Shown one piece after another: positions 1 to 8,817 of a stretch of DNA of 50,270 nt. Source of the stretch: Desulfobulbaceae bacterium (lineage in GTDB: Bacteria > Desulfobacterota > Desulfobulbia > Desulfobulbales > Desulfocapsaceae); the NCBI GenBank assembly GCA_003249645.1, contig QKIH01000005.1:1-50270 (forward strand), in the 5' to 3' direction. Within the stretch, counting starts at the first letter, position 1; each line of letters starts with the position of its first letter. The translations under genes and the position numbers were made by a program. The notes under the pieces are model-generated. The model worked only from the letters and a program-made list of their open reading frames with translations, was not told where the DNA came from and ran no database searches.

Positions 1-1
1 G

Positions 2-658
2 TTGCAAATGTTTGCCATCACCGATCACGGTCCGGCAATGCCGGACAGTCCGCACGAATGGCACTTCGGCAATATGCGTGTCATTCCACGGGTTATCGAA
101 GGCGTATGCATCCTGCGCGGCATAGAAGCCAACATCCTTGCAACGGACGGCTCACTCGATCTGCCTCCCTACCCGGGTCTGCTTGATCTTGTTATAGCCA
201 GTTTCCATACCCCTGTAATTACGCCGACAACCAGGGCAGATCACACCAGGGCGTTGATCAACACCATCAAATCCGGAAATTGCCATATCATTGGCCACCC
301 CGGGAATCCAGCCTACCCTATAGACGTGGACGAGGTTATTCTGGCTGCGAAAGACCATAATGTTGTCCTGGAAATTAATAATTCGTCCTTTTCGCTTTCA
401 AGACAGGGAAGTTCGGAAAACTGCCACTACATTCTGGAAAGGGTCGCCCATCATGGATGGAAAGTCAGCTTCGGCAGTGATGCACATTTTTCTTCTCATC
501 TCGGCGAGTTTTCAAGCTGCATTGCCATGGCTGAAAAAATAGGCTTTTCCAGAGACAACATTATTTCAGCAAGTCCGGAAAGCCTTCTTGCCTTTCTGGC
601 AGAACACGGCATAAAGCTGCACAACGAATTTCTCCCTGCTATTCCCATGGCCAGCTGA
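2..658 (+). CDS. PHP-domain phosphoesterase, YcdX-like (5' end outside window)
   Basis: The reading frame is open from the first bases, so the visible TTG is unlikely to be the true start. Compared with the E. coli YcdX family (about 245 residues), roughly the first 30 residues, including the first metal-binding HxH motif, lie upstream of the window. Visible family motifs are AITDHGP near the start, the GIEANI segment, the ISHPGNP-like segment (here IGHPGNP), LEINNSSF and the GSDAH metal-binding motif. PHP proteins are cytoplasmic, trinuclear-metal phosphatases; the YcdX substrate is not firmly known. Two small genes follow within a few bases, suggesting one transcript. The family call is strong; the substrate is open. 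Confidence 0.9.
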   Translation: MQMFAITDHGPAMPDSPHEWHFGNMRVIPRVIEGVCILRGIEANILATDGSLDLPPYPGLLDLVIASFHTPVITPTTRADHTRALINTIKSGNCHIIGHPGNPAYPIDVDEVILAAKDHNVVLEINNSSFSLSRQGSSENCHYILERVAHHGWKVSFGSDAHFSSHLGEFSSCIAMAEKIGFSRDNIISASPESLLAFLAEHGIKLHNEFLPAIPMAS

Positions 659-664
659 AAAAAA

Positions 665-973
665 ATGGCGCTTATCAATCTGGACGCCGTTTTTCAAGAA
701 TGCTTACGATATATGAGAACCTGCCCTGCTAACAGCGGGGTGGAGCTTATGTCATATAAACGAAACAGAACAATTGCTGTCACAAGTCTTGGCAATGATA
801 CTTTTATTCTCTTAGAAACAGGCTACATCGAAGGTGAAAGCGAACTTGCCTTCAATGAACTGCAGAAAGAGTTGAAAAAGGCTATGAAGCGCGAATTTCC
901 CCGCAGCAGGAAAGTACGGCTGGTTAAATTTGATGATCCGGCCCAACTGACACGGCTCCATCAAAAAATTTAG
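665..973 (+). CDS. small conserved-looking protein of unknown function
   Basis: A 102-residue reading frame starting 6 bases after the PHP gene stop and ending 3 bases before the next gene. I do not recognise the family. The protein is basic towards its C-terminus (ELKKAMKREFPRSRKVR), has no signal peptide or membrane segment, and its centre reads as alternating beta strands (RTIAVTSLGNDTFILLETGY) followed by an amphipathic helix. Tight packing between two other plus-strand genes and ordinary codon use support it being real. It may be an adaptor or nucleic-acid-associated protein, but nothing in the sequence fixes a function. Confidence 0.65.
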   Translation: MALINLDAVFQECLRYMRTCPANSGVELMSYKRNRTIAVTSLGNDTFILLETGYIEGESELAFNELQKELKKAMKREFPRSRKVRLVKFDDPAQLTRLHQKI

Positions 974-976
974 AAC

Positions 977-1207
977 ATGCTCATTATCAAGTGCTCGGCA
1001 TGCAAACAAAAATTATGGCGATATGATAAAATCGGCCAGGGAGAGGTGTTGCGCTGCCATAAAGACCGTATAACGAAGATGTTTCAATCCATCGTCGAGG
1101 GCCACAAAATTTACTGCAGCTGCGGCAAGGAAATCGGCATCGACAAGGGACCCTACTATAAAATGATCGCCAAAGCGTTCACCTATCGGGGCACAAAACG
1201 CAATTAG
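977..1207 (+). CDS. small zinc-ribbon-like protein
   Basis: A 76-residue frame beginning 3 bases after the previous stop. It has CSACKQKLWRY near the N-terminus (a CxxC knuckle), a lone Cys in VLRCHKDR, and CSCGKEIG in the middle, so four or five cysteines are spaced as in a small zinc ribbon. It is basic overall (pI clearly high), consistent with RNA or DNA contact, but no named family is recognised. With the preceding small gene and the PHP gene it forms a three-gene cluster just upstream of the zinc-type ABC transporter. A metal link is only suggested by position. Confidence 0.6.
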   Translation: MLIIKCSACKQKLWRYDKIGQGEVLRCHKDRITKMFQSIVEGHKIYCSCGKEIGIDKGPYYKMIAKAFTYRGTKRN

Positions 1208-1288
1208 ATTGATAAAATCCTGTTGATTTTTATTAAAAAGTTAATACCCTCACCGGAACCGGACAATAGCCTGAAAAAGGAGATCATT

Positions 1289-2164
1289 GTGAAAAAGTTC
1301 TGTTATTTTTGTGCGTTATTTTTAACCATTTTTGCAGCAGGTTTCGCTTCTGCTGCACCGATTGATATCTACGTTTCTATTTTGCCGCAAAAATGGCTGC
1401 TTGAAAAGGTTGGCGGAGACCTGGTAATCCCCCATGTCCTGGTAAACAAAGGGCAGGATCCTCATACCTTTGAACCGACGCCTCGCCAGGTGGTAAGCAT
1501 CTCTGCCGCTAAAGCCTATTTTACAATGAATATGCAGTTTGAAAACATCATGCTGAATAAGCTGATACACAACAATAACGTTCTCAAGACAGTCGATATA
1601 ACAAACGGGATTGAGCGTATTGCCATGAACGGCGAACATCATCATGATGATGCTGAACATGATCATCATGATGACATGCTTCTTGACCCGCATGTCTGGC
1701 TCTCGGTCAGCAATCTGAAAATCATGGCCTCCAACATGGCCGCTGCCCTGATCACCATGGATAAAGCCAATGCAGGCCGGTATAAAGAAAACCTTGCAAC
1801 TGCCGACAGTCTGCTCACAAATTTACAGAAGGAACTGTCTGAACAGCTTGCCCCTTTCAAAGGGGAACGTTTTTTTGTTTTTCACCCCTCTTTCGGATAT
1901 TTTGCCCACGAGTTCGGTCTTGAACAGGAAGCTGTGGAAATTGAAGGTAAAACCCCTTCTCCGAGACAGCTTTCCAACTTGATTCAGATGGCAAAAGAAG
2001 ATAATGTTAAAGTTATATTTACCCAACCTCAGTTTGATAAACGAAGCGCACAGGCGATAGCATCAGCAATAGGCGGCAGTGTTGTTCCGCTTGATCCTCT
2101 GGCTGAAGATGTTGAAAACAATTTAAGACTGATGGCCGCCAACCTGGCGTCTTCGTTCAACTAA
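1289..2164 (+). CDS. znuA: zinc/manganese ABC transporter, periplasmic binding protein
   Basis: Cluster A-I metal-binding protein (ZnuA/TroA family, PF01297). The start is taken as GTG at 1289 because AAGGAG lies 6 bases upstream and the next residues form a signal peptide (KKFCYF, then a hydrophobic stretch ending in FASAA); an in-frame TTG at 1223 would add 22 non-secretory residues. The mature protein shows the IYVSILPQKWLLEKVGGD opening, the GQDPHTFEPTP metal-ligand loop, a His/Asp-rich mobile loop at about residues 116-129, the DPHVW motif and the FHPSFGYFAHEFGL ligand region. The His-rich loop favours zinc over manganese, although family-level specificity is not absolute. The ATPase and permease genes follow directly. 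Confidence 0.93.
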   Translation: MKKFCYFCALFLTIFAAGFASAAPIDIYVSILPQKWLLEKVGGDLVIPHVLVNKGQDPHTFEPTPRQVVSISAAKAYFTMNMQFENIMLNKLIHNNNVLKTVDITNGIERIAMNGEHHHDDAEHDHHDDMLLDPHVWLSVSNLKIMASNMAAALITMDKANAGRYKENLATADSLLTNLQKELSEQLAPFKGERFFVFHPSFGYFAHEFGLEQEAVEIEGKTPSPRQLSNLIQMAKEDNVKVIFTQPQFDKRSAQAIASAIGGSVVPLDPLAEDVENNLRLMAANLASSFN

Positions 2165-2179
2165 TATACCCTTTTAACT

Positions 2180-2935
2180 ATGACCAACCCTGCTATCTCC
2201 ATCAAACAGGTGTATTTCACCTACGACCAGAGACCAACGCTCATTGATGTGAACCTTACCATTAATGACAGGGATTCGGTGTGCGTCGTCGGCCCCAACG
2301 GCGGCGGCAAAACCACTCTGATGAAACTGATCATCGGGCTTCTGACGCCCAACAGCGGCACCATCAGGATTTTTGACCGTAAACCTGAAGATGCCTATAA
2401 ATCAATCAGTTATGTGCCGCAATATGCTCAGTATGACAGTAAATTCCCAATCTCTGTTCAGGAAGTAGTGCTTATGGGTCGGCTCGGCTCTTCCTTCACC
2501 GGCAGGTATACGAAAGAAGACAGAGAAATTGCCTACGAATCATTGAAAAACGTCGATATGGCAAGCCTTGCCAAACGGCCGTTTTCTGCTCTTTCGGGTG
2601 GACAACGGCAGCGCATACTCATCGCCAGAGCGCTTGCCAGCCAGGGCAGGATAATCATCCTCGATGAACCGACTGCCAATATCGATAAAGAATCCGAAGA
2701 TCATCTTTTTGAGATTCTCGGTCGGCTCAACACCACCATGACCATACTCATGGTGACCCATGATGTCGGTTTTGCATCCAAATTTTTTAAACGAATTGCC
2801 TGCGTCAACCGTGAAGTGGTTATGCATCCGACCAGTGAACTGACCGGCGATCTTATCAAAGATATGTACGGCGGCGATATCCACATGATTCGACATGATC
2901 ATTGCTGCAGCCCGGAGGGACACAGTAATGGTTGA
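2180..2935 (+). CDS. znuC: zinc/manganese ABC transporter, ATP-binding protein
   Basis: A 251-residue ABC ATPase. Walker A is GPNGGGKTT at residues 38-46, the Q-loop is YVPQYAQ near 78-84, the signature LSGGQ is at 138-142 and Walker B IIILDE at 158-163 with the D-loop TANID after it. The sequence pattern (YDSKFPISVQEVVLMGR) is that of the metal-importer ATPases ZnuC/MntB/TroB. It sits 15 bases after the binding protein and its last 8 bases overlap the permease gene, so the three are almost certainly co-transcribed and translationally coupled. The C-terminus carries a short His/Cys-containing tail (HDHCCSPEGH) that might contact metal; this is inference. Confidence 0.94.
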   Translation: MTNPAISIKQVYFTYDQRPTLIDVNLTINDRDSVCVVGPNGGGKTTLMKLIIGLLTPNSGTIRIFDRKPEDAYKSISYVPQYAQYDSKFPISVQEVVLMGRLGSSFTGRYTKEDREIAYESLKNVDMASLAKRPFSALSGGQRQRILIARALASQGRIIILDEPTANIDKESEDHLFEILGRLNTTMTILMVTHDVGFASKFFKRIACVNREVVMHPTSELTGDLIKDMYGGDIHMIRHDHCCSPEGHSNG

Positions 2936-3788
2936 TTTTTTCACTGCACTGACTGATCCTAATCTGCCATTTTTCAGGTATGCCCTTGTTACCGGTCTGC
3001 TTTCAGCAATTCCTTTCGGCATTATCGGCACCTTCGTTGTTGTCCGCCGAATAAGCTATATAGCCGGAGCGATATCCCACTGCATCCTGGGTGGTATCGG
3101 TGCCGGACTGTACATCCAGTACGGTCTTGGCATCAGCTGGTTCGGGCCGCTGCACGGCGCGATTATCGTCGCTCTTCTGGCTGCAGTCATTCTGGCCATG
3201 GTGAGCCAGTTCGGCAATGAAAGGGAAGACAGCGTCATCGGGGCACTCTGGGCCGCCGGCATGGCCGCAGGCCTTCTATTTATCGCAAAAACACCGGGAT
3301 ATATTGATCCGATGAGCTATCTTTTCGGCAATATTCTTTTAATTACCAGAAATGACATCTATTATGTCATCGGTCTCGATATTCTCGTCCTGAGCGTTGT
3401 CGGCATCTTTTACAACAAATTTCTGGCACTGTGTTTTGATGAGGAATTTGCCGGTCTAAGAGGAATAAAAACCCACTGGTTCTACCTGCTGCTGCTCTGT
3501 TTGACAGCATTGACCATTGTCTTGCTGGTCAGGGTGGTGGGTATTGTGATGGTCATTGCCCTGCTGACGCTTCCAGCAGCGATTGCAGGGCAATTTGCAG
3601 CAACCATCCGCCAGATGATGGTCTGCGCGACCCTGCTCTGTTCATTTTTCATCGGCACCGGGCTTTCTGCCAGCTATTCATTAGACCTGCCGAGCGGGCC
3701 GGTAATTATCATCATCGCGGCCATCTTCTATCTGTTGACAGTAGTTAGTACCAAAGGAGTAAAGAACCTGATAAGAAAAGCAGGCTGA
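2928..3788 (+). CDS. znuB: zinc/manganese ABC transporter, permease
   Basis: ABC-3 family integral membrane protein, 286 residues from ATG 2928. That start is preferred to the ATG at 2895 because GGAGGGA lies 7 bases upstream and it gives the usual 8-base overlap with the ATPase gene. About eight hydrophobic segments are visible. The family segment GIIGTFVVVRRISYIAGAISHCILGGIG near the N-terminus and the GLRGIKTHWFY and LLTLPAAIAGQFA segments are diagnostic of ZnuB/TroC permeases. It completes the znuA-znuC-znuB operon. Its stop codon lies inside a hairpin shared with the converging regulator gene. Confidence 0.94.
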   Translation: MVDFFTALTDPNLPFFRYALVTGLLSAIPFGIIGTFVVVRRISYIAGAISHCILGGIGAGLYIQYGLGISWFGPLHGAIIVALLAAVILAMVSQFGNEREDSVIGALWAAGMAAGLLFIAKTPGYIDPMSYLFGNILLITRNDIYYVIGLDILVLSVVGIFYNKFLALCFDEEFAGLRGIKTHWFYLLLLCLTALTIVLLVRVVGIVMVIALLTLPAAIAGQFAATIRQMMVCATLLCSFFIGTGLSASYSLDLPSGPVIIIIAAIFYLLTVVSTKGVKNLIRKAG

Positions 3789-3809
3789 TTGCTAGAACGT
3801 TCAGCCTGC
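3780..3809. terminator. hairpin between convergent znuB and crp/fnr-type gene
   Basis: A perfect 9-bp inverted repeat, GCAGGCTGA at 3780-3788 and TCAGCCTGC at 3801-3809 with a 12-base loop. It contains the stop codons of both converging genes. On the minus strand it is followed by TTTTCTT, so it looks like an intrinsic terminator mainly for the regulator gene; there is no T-run on the plus side. Confidence 0.6.
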
Positions 3810-4469
3810 CCTATCGAGCAGACCGTCCCGGTCAACTATTTCTATTTCGCGCCCTTTTACTGCAATAAGTCCCTCATCACCCATCTTTGCAAAGATGCGT
3901 GACAAGGTCTCCGGAATAGTGCCAAGCAGAGAAGCAAGCTGACCCTTTGATATCTCAAGTGTCACCAGCTTCTCATTTTCCTGTTCTTCCATGAGATAGA
4001 GAAGATAACCGGCAAGCCGCTCCGGCACCTCTTTCAGGCTCAGGTTTTCAATCTGGGTCGTAAACCTGCGCAACCGAAGCGATAAGATAGCAAGCATGTT
4101 CAGGGAGATGGATGGATAACTGGTGATGAGATCGACGAAACGTTTTCTGGGAAAATAGATCAGGGACGATTTGGCCAGTGTTTCAGCACTCGCCGGATAG
4201 GGTGTCCCGTTAAAGACAGGGACTTCTCCAAAAATTTCGCTTGTACCGAAAATGTGAAGAATCTGTTCTTTGCCGGTGAATGAAAGTTTGAAGATTTTCA
4301 CCTTTCCTTCTGCGACCATATAAAACCCGTCACAATCATCTCCTTCAAAAAATATGCTCTCGCCGCGACCGTACTTTTTGGTTACAGCTATTTCTGCAAT
4401 TTTTTCCAGCTGATCTTCAGGCAAACCGTTAAACAGGTCACAAGCAGCAATATATTGAAGTTTATTCAT
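3801..4469 (-). CDS. Crp/Fnr-family transcriptional regulator
   Basis: 222 residues: an N-terminal cyclic-nucleotide-binding beta-barrel (about 15-125, with GESIFFEGDDCDGFYMV and IFGEVPVFNG typical of the phosphate-binding cassette), a dimerisation helix, and a C-terminal winged helix (about 145-215). The recognition helix region TIPETLSRIFAKM has the E-x-x-S-R pattern of Fnr/Crp proteins. The FNR-type N-terminal cysteine cluster is absent, so it is not an oxygen-sensing [4Fe-4S] FNR; it could sense haem/NO, a nucleotide, or something else. It converges on znuB and is divergent from dinB, so its targets cannot be read from position. Confidence 0.9.
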   Translation of the reverse strand: MNKLQYIAACDLFNGLPEDQLEKIAEIAVTKKYGRGESIFFEGDDCDGFYMVAEGKVKIFKLSFTGKEQILHIFGTSEIFGEVPVFNGTPYPASAETLAKSSLIYFPRKRFVDLITSYPSISLNMLAILSLRLRRFTTQIENLSLKEVPERLAGYLLYLMEEQENEKLVTLEISKGQLASLLGTIPETLSRIFAKMGDEGLIAVKGREIEIVDRDGLLDRAG

Positions 4470-4606
4470 TTGTTATCATCTCTTGTCATTATATTTTTCG
4501 ACTTCTCTCCATGGTTAACTATCATTTTTTGACCCAAATAGGGAGTACTTTTCTGGCCGTCGCCTTATCTTTTAAGCAATGAAAGCACCCTTGAATATGG
4601 TAATTT

Positions 4607-5707
4607 ATGCCCATGGAAAGCGTTCGTAAAATAATTCATATCGACATGGATGCCTTTTTTGCCTCTGTTGAGCAAAGAGACAACCCTCAGCTCAAAGGGA
4701 AGCCGGTTATCGTTGGCGGCAACCCGAAAGGACGCGGCGTCGTTGCCGCCTGTTCGTATGAGGCAAGACGCTATGGTGTTCGCTCAGCCATGCCCTGCTC
4801 CAAGGCATACCGGCTCTGCCCTGCCGCCGTATTTGTTCGGCCTCGCCTCGATCGTTACCGTGAGGTCTCGTTAGAGATCATGTCTATCTTCCAGCAGTAT
4901 ACCGATCTTATCGAACCGCTTAGCCTCGACGAAGCCTTTCTCGATGTTACCGAGAATAAAAAGCAGAACCCGTCTGCAAGCAGACTTGCCCACGAAATAT
5001 GCCGCCGAATCTTTGAACAGACAGCCTTAACCGCATCGGCCGGAGTCAGCGGCAACAAGTTTCTTGCCAAAGTTTCATCGGACATCAATAAACCCAACGG
5101 CATCACCATCATCACCCCAGAGCAGGCAGAACCCTTTCTCGATAAACTGCCGGTGGGGAAATTCTTCGGCGTCGGCAAAGTCACCGAACAGAAAATGAAT
5201 CAGCTCGGTATAAAAAACGGTCTTCACCTGCGGCAGTTCAGCCGGGAAGACCTTGCCTTTCATTTCGGCAAATCCGGATCATTCTTCTACGACATTGTTC
5301 GCGGTATAGACAACCGGCCTGTTGAACCCAGCCGGGAAAGAAAATCGATCGGCAATGAAACAACCTTTCAGGAAGATATCATAGAAATGGAAATGATTAA
5401 CAGTGTTCTTGAATCACTGGCCCGCCGCGTCGGCGCAACACTAAGCCGTAAGGAGTGTTATGGGCTGACACTTACACTTAAAGTGAGATATTTTGATTTT
5501 TCGACAATTACCCGTTCAATAACCGTGCAGACCCCGATAAGAACAGGCGAGCATATCATGCACTATCTCGCCCGTCTGCTCCCGGAAACTGAAATTGGCA
5601 GAAAGAGCGTTCGCCTGCTCGGGCTGTCTGTCTCGAAACTCTATATGCTTGAAGAAATGCTGCCGTATCAGCTTCCCCTTCCCTTCCCTGATTTCGATCT
5701 GTACTAA
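4607..5707 (+). CDS. dinB: DNA polymerase IV (Y-family translesion polymerase)
   Basis: 366 residues, full length for DinB. The catalytic palm motifs are present: IHIDMDAFFASVEQ (first Asp, with the aromatic steric-gate region) near residue 10 and EPLSLDEAFLDV near 103. SAGVSGNKFLAKVSSDINKPNG and the helix-hairpin-helix segment GVGKVTEQKMNQLGI follow, then the little-finger domain. The final residues contain QLPLPF (355-360), a plausible beta-clamp-binding motif at the expected C-terminal place. It copies past damaged template in the cytoplasm, error-prone. I see no clear LexA-type operator in the 137 bases separating it from the divergent regulator gene. ATG 4607 is used; ATG 4613 is an alternative. 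Confidence 0.96.
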   Translation: MPMESVRKIIHIDMDAFFASVEQRDNPQLKGKPVIVGGNPKGRGVVAACSYEARRYGVRSAMPCSKAYRLCPAAVFVRPRLDRYREVSLEIMSIFQQYTDLIEPLSLDEAFLDVTENKKQNPSASRLAHEICRRIFEQTALTASAGVSGNKFLAKVSSDINKPNGITIITPEQAEPFLDKLPVGKFFGVGKVTEQKMNQLGIKNGLHLRQFSREDLAFHFGKSGSFFYDIVRGIDNRPVEPSRERKSIGNETTFQEDIIEMEMINSVLESLARRVGATLSRKECYGLTLTLKVRYFDFSTITRSITVQTPIRTGEHIMHYLARLLPETEIGRKSVRLLGLSVSKLYMLEEMLPYQLPLPFPDFDLY

Positions 5708-5840
5708 ATCTTTCAACCAGGCACTTTTCGCCGCCATTATCTTTTTACATCGTCTATTTACATCACCGACAATGATTGTTATTGTCTTAGCCGCTGTCTA
5801 AATTCCTGACAAACAATAAAAAATTACACAGTCTGGTGTC

Positions 5841-7706
5841 ATGAAAGATCTCATTGTTTCGATTTTTACTATATTCAAATACGCTGGCAGAATTCTTACC
5901 GGAATCCGCAATACTTTCTTCAATCTTCTTTTCATCGGTATTATTGCAGCAATAGTTGTTGCCCTGATGGCCGAATCAGATGTGGAACAGCCGGCACTTG
6001 AGAAAAACACAGCCCTCGTTCTTTCCATTGACGGCAATATTGTCGAGGTTAAGGAGGATGAGGATCCATTCAGCACCGCTGTCCAACAGGCCATGGGCGT
6101 CGAAAATCCTTATACAGATATCCTACTGCAGGATATTCTTGATGCAATTAATTATGCGGCAAAAGACGAACGGATCAGTTATCTGAGACTGAAAATGAAC
6201 CGCATGGGCAATGCCGGACTGCCGCAGCTTGAAGCCATAGGAAAAGCGCTAGAGAACTTCAGAAAAAGCGGCAAAAAAGTGATCGCCGCTGAAGATTATT
6301 ACAGTCAACCCCAATATTTTCTCGCGAGCTATGCAAATGAGGTAATCCTTCATCCCATGGGCGGCGTCGACCTTCACGGTTTCGGTGTCTATCGTCTCTA
6401 TTTTAAAGAGATCATGGATAAACTGAAAATTAACTACCACGTCTTTAAGGTCGGTACCCACAAAAGTGCGCTGGAACCCTTCATAAGAAATGACATGTCA
6501 GATGCTGACCGCGAACAGAACAAAGAGTGGCTTGGCGCCCTCTGGTCCACATTCAGCAAGGAAATAGCAAAACAAAGAAGATTTTCCCCTGTTGTTATTG
6601 AGGACTACACCAACAATGCACCGGGAAATTTAAGTCTGGTAAATGGAGACACTGCAAAACTTGCCCTTGAAAAAGGGCTGGTTGACAAGCTCATGAACCA
6701 CATCGAGCTGAAAAAATATCTTGGCACAATGTCAGCAAAGGATTTTGACGGAAGCGCAAAAACAATCGGTATTCACGAATATCTTGCCCTGCAGACCCGC
6801 TCATATATCGAGTCAACTTCATCAAAAAATGTCGGCCTGGTTGTGGCCCAGGGAACAATCCTTCCGGGTGAGCAGCCTCCCGGTCTAATTGGATCGGAAA
6901 CCCTTGCCCAGACTCTCGAAAATGCCAGAACGGATAAAAGTATCAAAGCGGTTGTTCTTCGAATTGATTCAGGCGGCGGATCTGCCTTCGCGTCCGAAAT
7001 CATTCGCCAGGAGGTGGTTGCACTGAAAAACTCCGGCAAAAAAGTTATTGTCTCCATGGGTAATGTCGCTGCATCCGGCGGCTATTGGATCTCGTCCCCA
7101 GCCGATCAGATCTGGGCATCCCCCACAACCATTACCGGGTCTATCGGTATTTTCGGCGCTATCCCTACCTTTGAAGACAGCCTTGCAAAAATGGGCATTT
7201 ACAGCGACGGCGTCGGCACTACATCTATCAGTTCAGGCGTCAACCTGACCCTGCCGATGTCTGAAGACATTGCCAGGTCTATTCAGCTCTCTGTTGAACA
7301 CGGCTACAGCCAGTTTCTTTCCATTGTCGCCGAGGGCAGATCGATGCAGGTTGAAGATGTTGAGAAACTTGCTGAGGGAAGAGTATATGACGGTACGAAA
7401 GCAAAACAACTCGGTCTCGTCGACCAGCTGGGTGATCTTGATCAAGCAATCGCTTCTGCGGCAAAACTGGCAGGACTTGGCAAGGATTATTCAGTGGTTT
7501 ACGTTGAACGGCCGCTAAGCTTCAAAGAAAAACTTATCAAACGGTTCAATCACCGTTTAAACAGTTTTATTCAATCCAAAAACATTGCCAATCCTTTTAT
7601 CGGGGCAGCTCAAAAAGCTCTTATGCCGGTTTCAGAACTGCTGACCTTAAATGACCCGAAAGGTATTTACGCCCACAGCCTGCTCTTTGGTGCACCCCAG
7701 CTGTAA
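5841..7706 (+). CDS. sppA: signal peptide peptidase SppA, 67K type
   Basis: 621 residues, the double-domain form. An N-terminal membrane anchor (FFNLLFIGIIAAIVVALMA, about residues 29-47) is followed by two Clp-like domains in the periplasm. The catalytic dyad can be placed: Lys208 in the segment VGTHKSALEPF of the N-terminal domain and Ser412 in GNVAASGGYW of the C-terminal domain, matching the K209/S409 arrangement of the E. coli enzyme. It degrades cleaved signal peptides in the inner membrane. The gap to dinB (133 bases) holds an imperfect palindrome at 5768-5786; the gene ends in a hairpin that looks like a terminator. Confidence 0.96.
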   Translation: MKDLIVSIFTIFKYAGRILTGIRNTFFNLLFIGIIAAIVVALMAESDVEQPALEKNTALVLSIDGNIVEVKEDEDPFSTAVQQAMGVENPYTDILLQDILDAINYAAKDERISYLRLKMNRMGNAGLPQLEAIGKALENFRKSGKKVIAAEDYYSQPQYFLASYANEVILHPMGGVDLHGFGVYRLYFKEIMDKLKINYHVFKVGTHKSALEPFIRNDMSDADREQNKEWLGALWSTFSKEIAKQRRFSPVVIEDYTNNAPGNLSLVNGDTAKLALEKGLVDKLMNHIELKKYLGTMSAKDFDGSAKTIGIHEYLALQTRSYIESTSSKNVGLVVAQGTILPGEQPPGLIGSETLAQTLENARTDKSIKAVVLRIDSGGGSAFASEIIRQEVVALKNSGKKVIVSMGNVAASGGYWISSPADQIWASPTTITGSIGIFGAIPTFEDSLAKMGIYSDGVGTTSISSGVNLTLPMSEDIARSIQLSVEHGYSQFLSIVAEGRSMQVEDVEKLAEGRVYDGTKAKQLGLVDQLGDLDQAIASAAKLAGLGKDYSVVYVERPLSFKEKLIKRFNHRLNSFIQSKNIANPFIGAAQKALMPVSELLTLNDPKGIYAHSLLFGAPQL

Positions 7707-7724
7707 AACGGGGTGCGTTTTACT
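7692..7724 (+). terminator. probable intrinsic terminator of sppA
   Basis: GCACCCC (7692-7698) and GGGGTGC (7710-7716) form a 7-bp GC-rich stem around an 11-base loop. It is followed by GTTTTACTTT. The sppA stop codon lies in the loop, so the stem begins inside the coding region. The T-run is interrupted, which lowers certainty. Confidence 0.55.
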
Positions 7725-7849
7725 TTAGAAGCGGCGAAGGCCCAATACAGTGATGCTTTGCGGGATAACCGGCTCCTTCACGAATCTGTCTGCTAAAAAA
7801 CAAAAGATGTATTTCTGGGATACCATTTTTTTATAGGTTTTATCTTCAT

Positions 7850-8815
7850 ATGGAAAGCAGCCCCGTCACTTTTCTTCTTATCTGGGAAAAGCTTATATTC
7901 CCGCTTATTCGACTGCTCTGCTTCGTCTCGATCGGTCTGCTCGTTGCCAATATTATCGAATCGTTTCACTGGACCAGAAAGGTATCTGTTCTTGCACGTC
8001 CGCTCACCAGGCTCGGCCACATGTCTAATATTACCGGGGCATCATTTTCCATGGCCTTTGTCTCCGGTGTCTCGGCAAACACAATGCTTTCAGAAGCCTA
8101 TCTGGACCAGAAAATAACCAAGAAAGAACTGATTTTAGCCACTCTTTTCAACAGCCTGCCGACCTATTTTCTTCATCTGCCGACCGTCTTTTTCATCACC
8201 CTTTCATTGATACACGAGGCCGCTTTCATCTATATCGGCATCACCCTTGGCGCTGCACTGATTCGAACCATTTCCATCGTCCTGATCAGCCGCTTTATTC
8301 TGCCTCCATCAAACGCCGAGAGTGTCAGTGAAGCAAAACCGTCCAAGGCGGTGTCAAAAAAAGAAATCTGGCAAAAAATCATAAAAAAATTCAAAAAACG
8401 TCTTATCAAGATCCTTCAGTTTACAATCCCCATTTATATACTGATCTTCATACTTCACCGGATCGGCATATTCCGCGATCTTGAAAGTTTTGTCGCTTCT
8501 TATCTCAGTTTTCTGCCATGGCTTACACCGCAATCCATGGGAATCATTACGCTGCATCTGGCCGCCGAGCTGACAGCAGGCCTTGCCGCTGCGGGTGCTC
8601 TGCTGGTTGAAGGCTCCTTATCTGTCAAAGAGGTCGTTATCGCACTCTTGATTGGCAATATTATTTCTTCACCGGTGAGAGCAATACGCCACCAGTTTCC
8701 GTATTATGCAGGGATCTTTAAACCGAAACTGGCTACAGAGATGATTCTCTATAGCCAGTCATTCAGGGTAGGCAGCCTGATAGTTCTTACAGGCCTCTAT
8801 ATTGCTTTCGGCTGA
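7850..8815 (+). CDS. Gate-domain (nucleoside-recognition/spore-maturation-type) membrane protein
   Basis: 321 residues with about eight hydrophobic segments. The segment GASFSMAFVSGVSANTMLSEAY followed by NSLPTYFLHLPT, and the later GNIISSPVRAIRHQFPYYAGIF, resemble proteins annotated as nucleoside recognition domain or SpmA/SpmB-like (Gate domain, PF07670). The two halves look like an internal duplication of the Gate unit, each with a conserved N-S/SP-type motif. The transported or sensed substrate is unknown for most members. A lysine-rich cytoplasmic loop (residues about 165-185) separates the halves. The gene ends only 2 bases from the converging lipoprotein gene. Confidence 0.75.
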   Translation: MESSPVTFLLIWEKLIFPLIRLLCFVSIGLLVANIIESFHWTRKVSVLARPLTRLGHMSNITGASFSMAFVSGVSANTMLSEAYLDQKITKKELILATLFNSLPTYFLHLPTVFFITLSLIHEAAFIYIGITLGAALIRTISIVLISRFILPPSNAESVSEAKPSKAVSKKEIWQKIIKKFKKRLIKILQFTIPIYILIFILHRIGIFRDLESFVASYLSFLPWLTPQSMGIITLHLAAELTAGLAAAGALLVEGSLSVKEVVIALLIGNIISSPVRAIRHQFPYYAGIFKPKLATEMILYSQSFRVGSLIVLTGLYIAFG

Positions 8816-8817
8816 TT

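Noticed and set aside
1201..1288. Zur operator upstream of znuA
   Set aside because: AT-rich, but no palindrome resembling the known Zur consensus could be found by eye.
4470..4606. LexA/SOS box for dinB
   Set aside because: No CTG-N10-CAG-type or other clear palindromic operator is present in the divergent gap.
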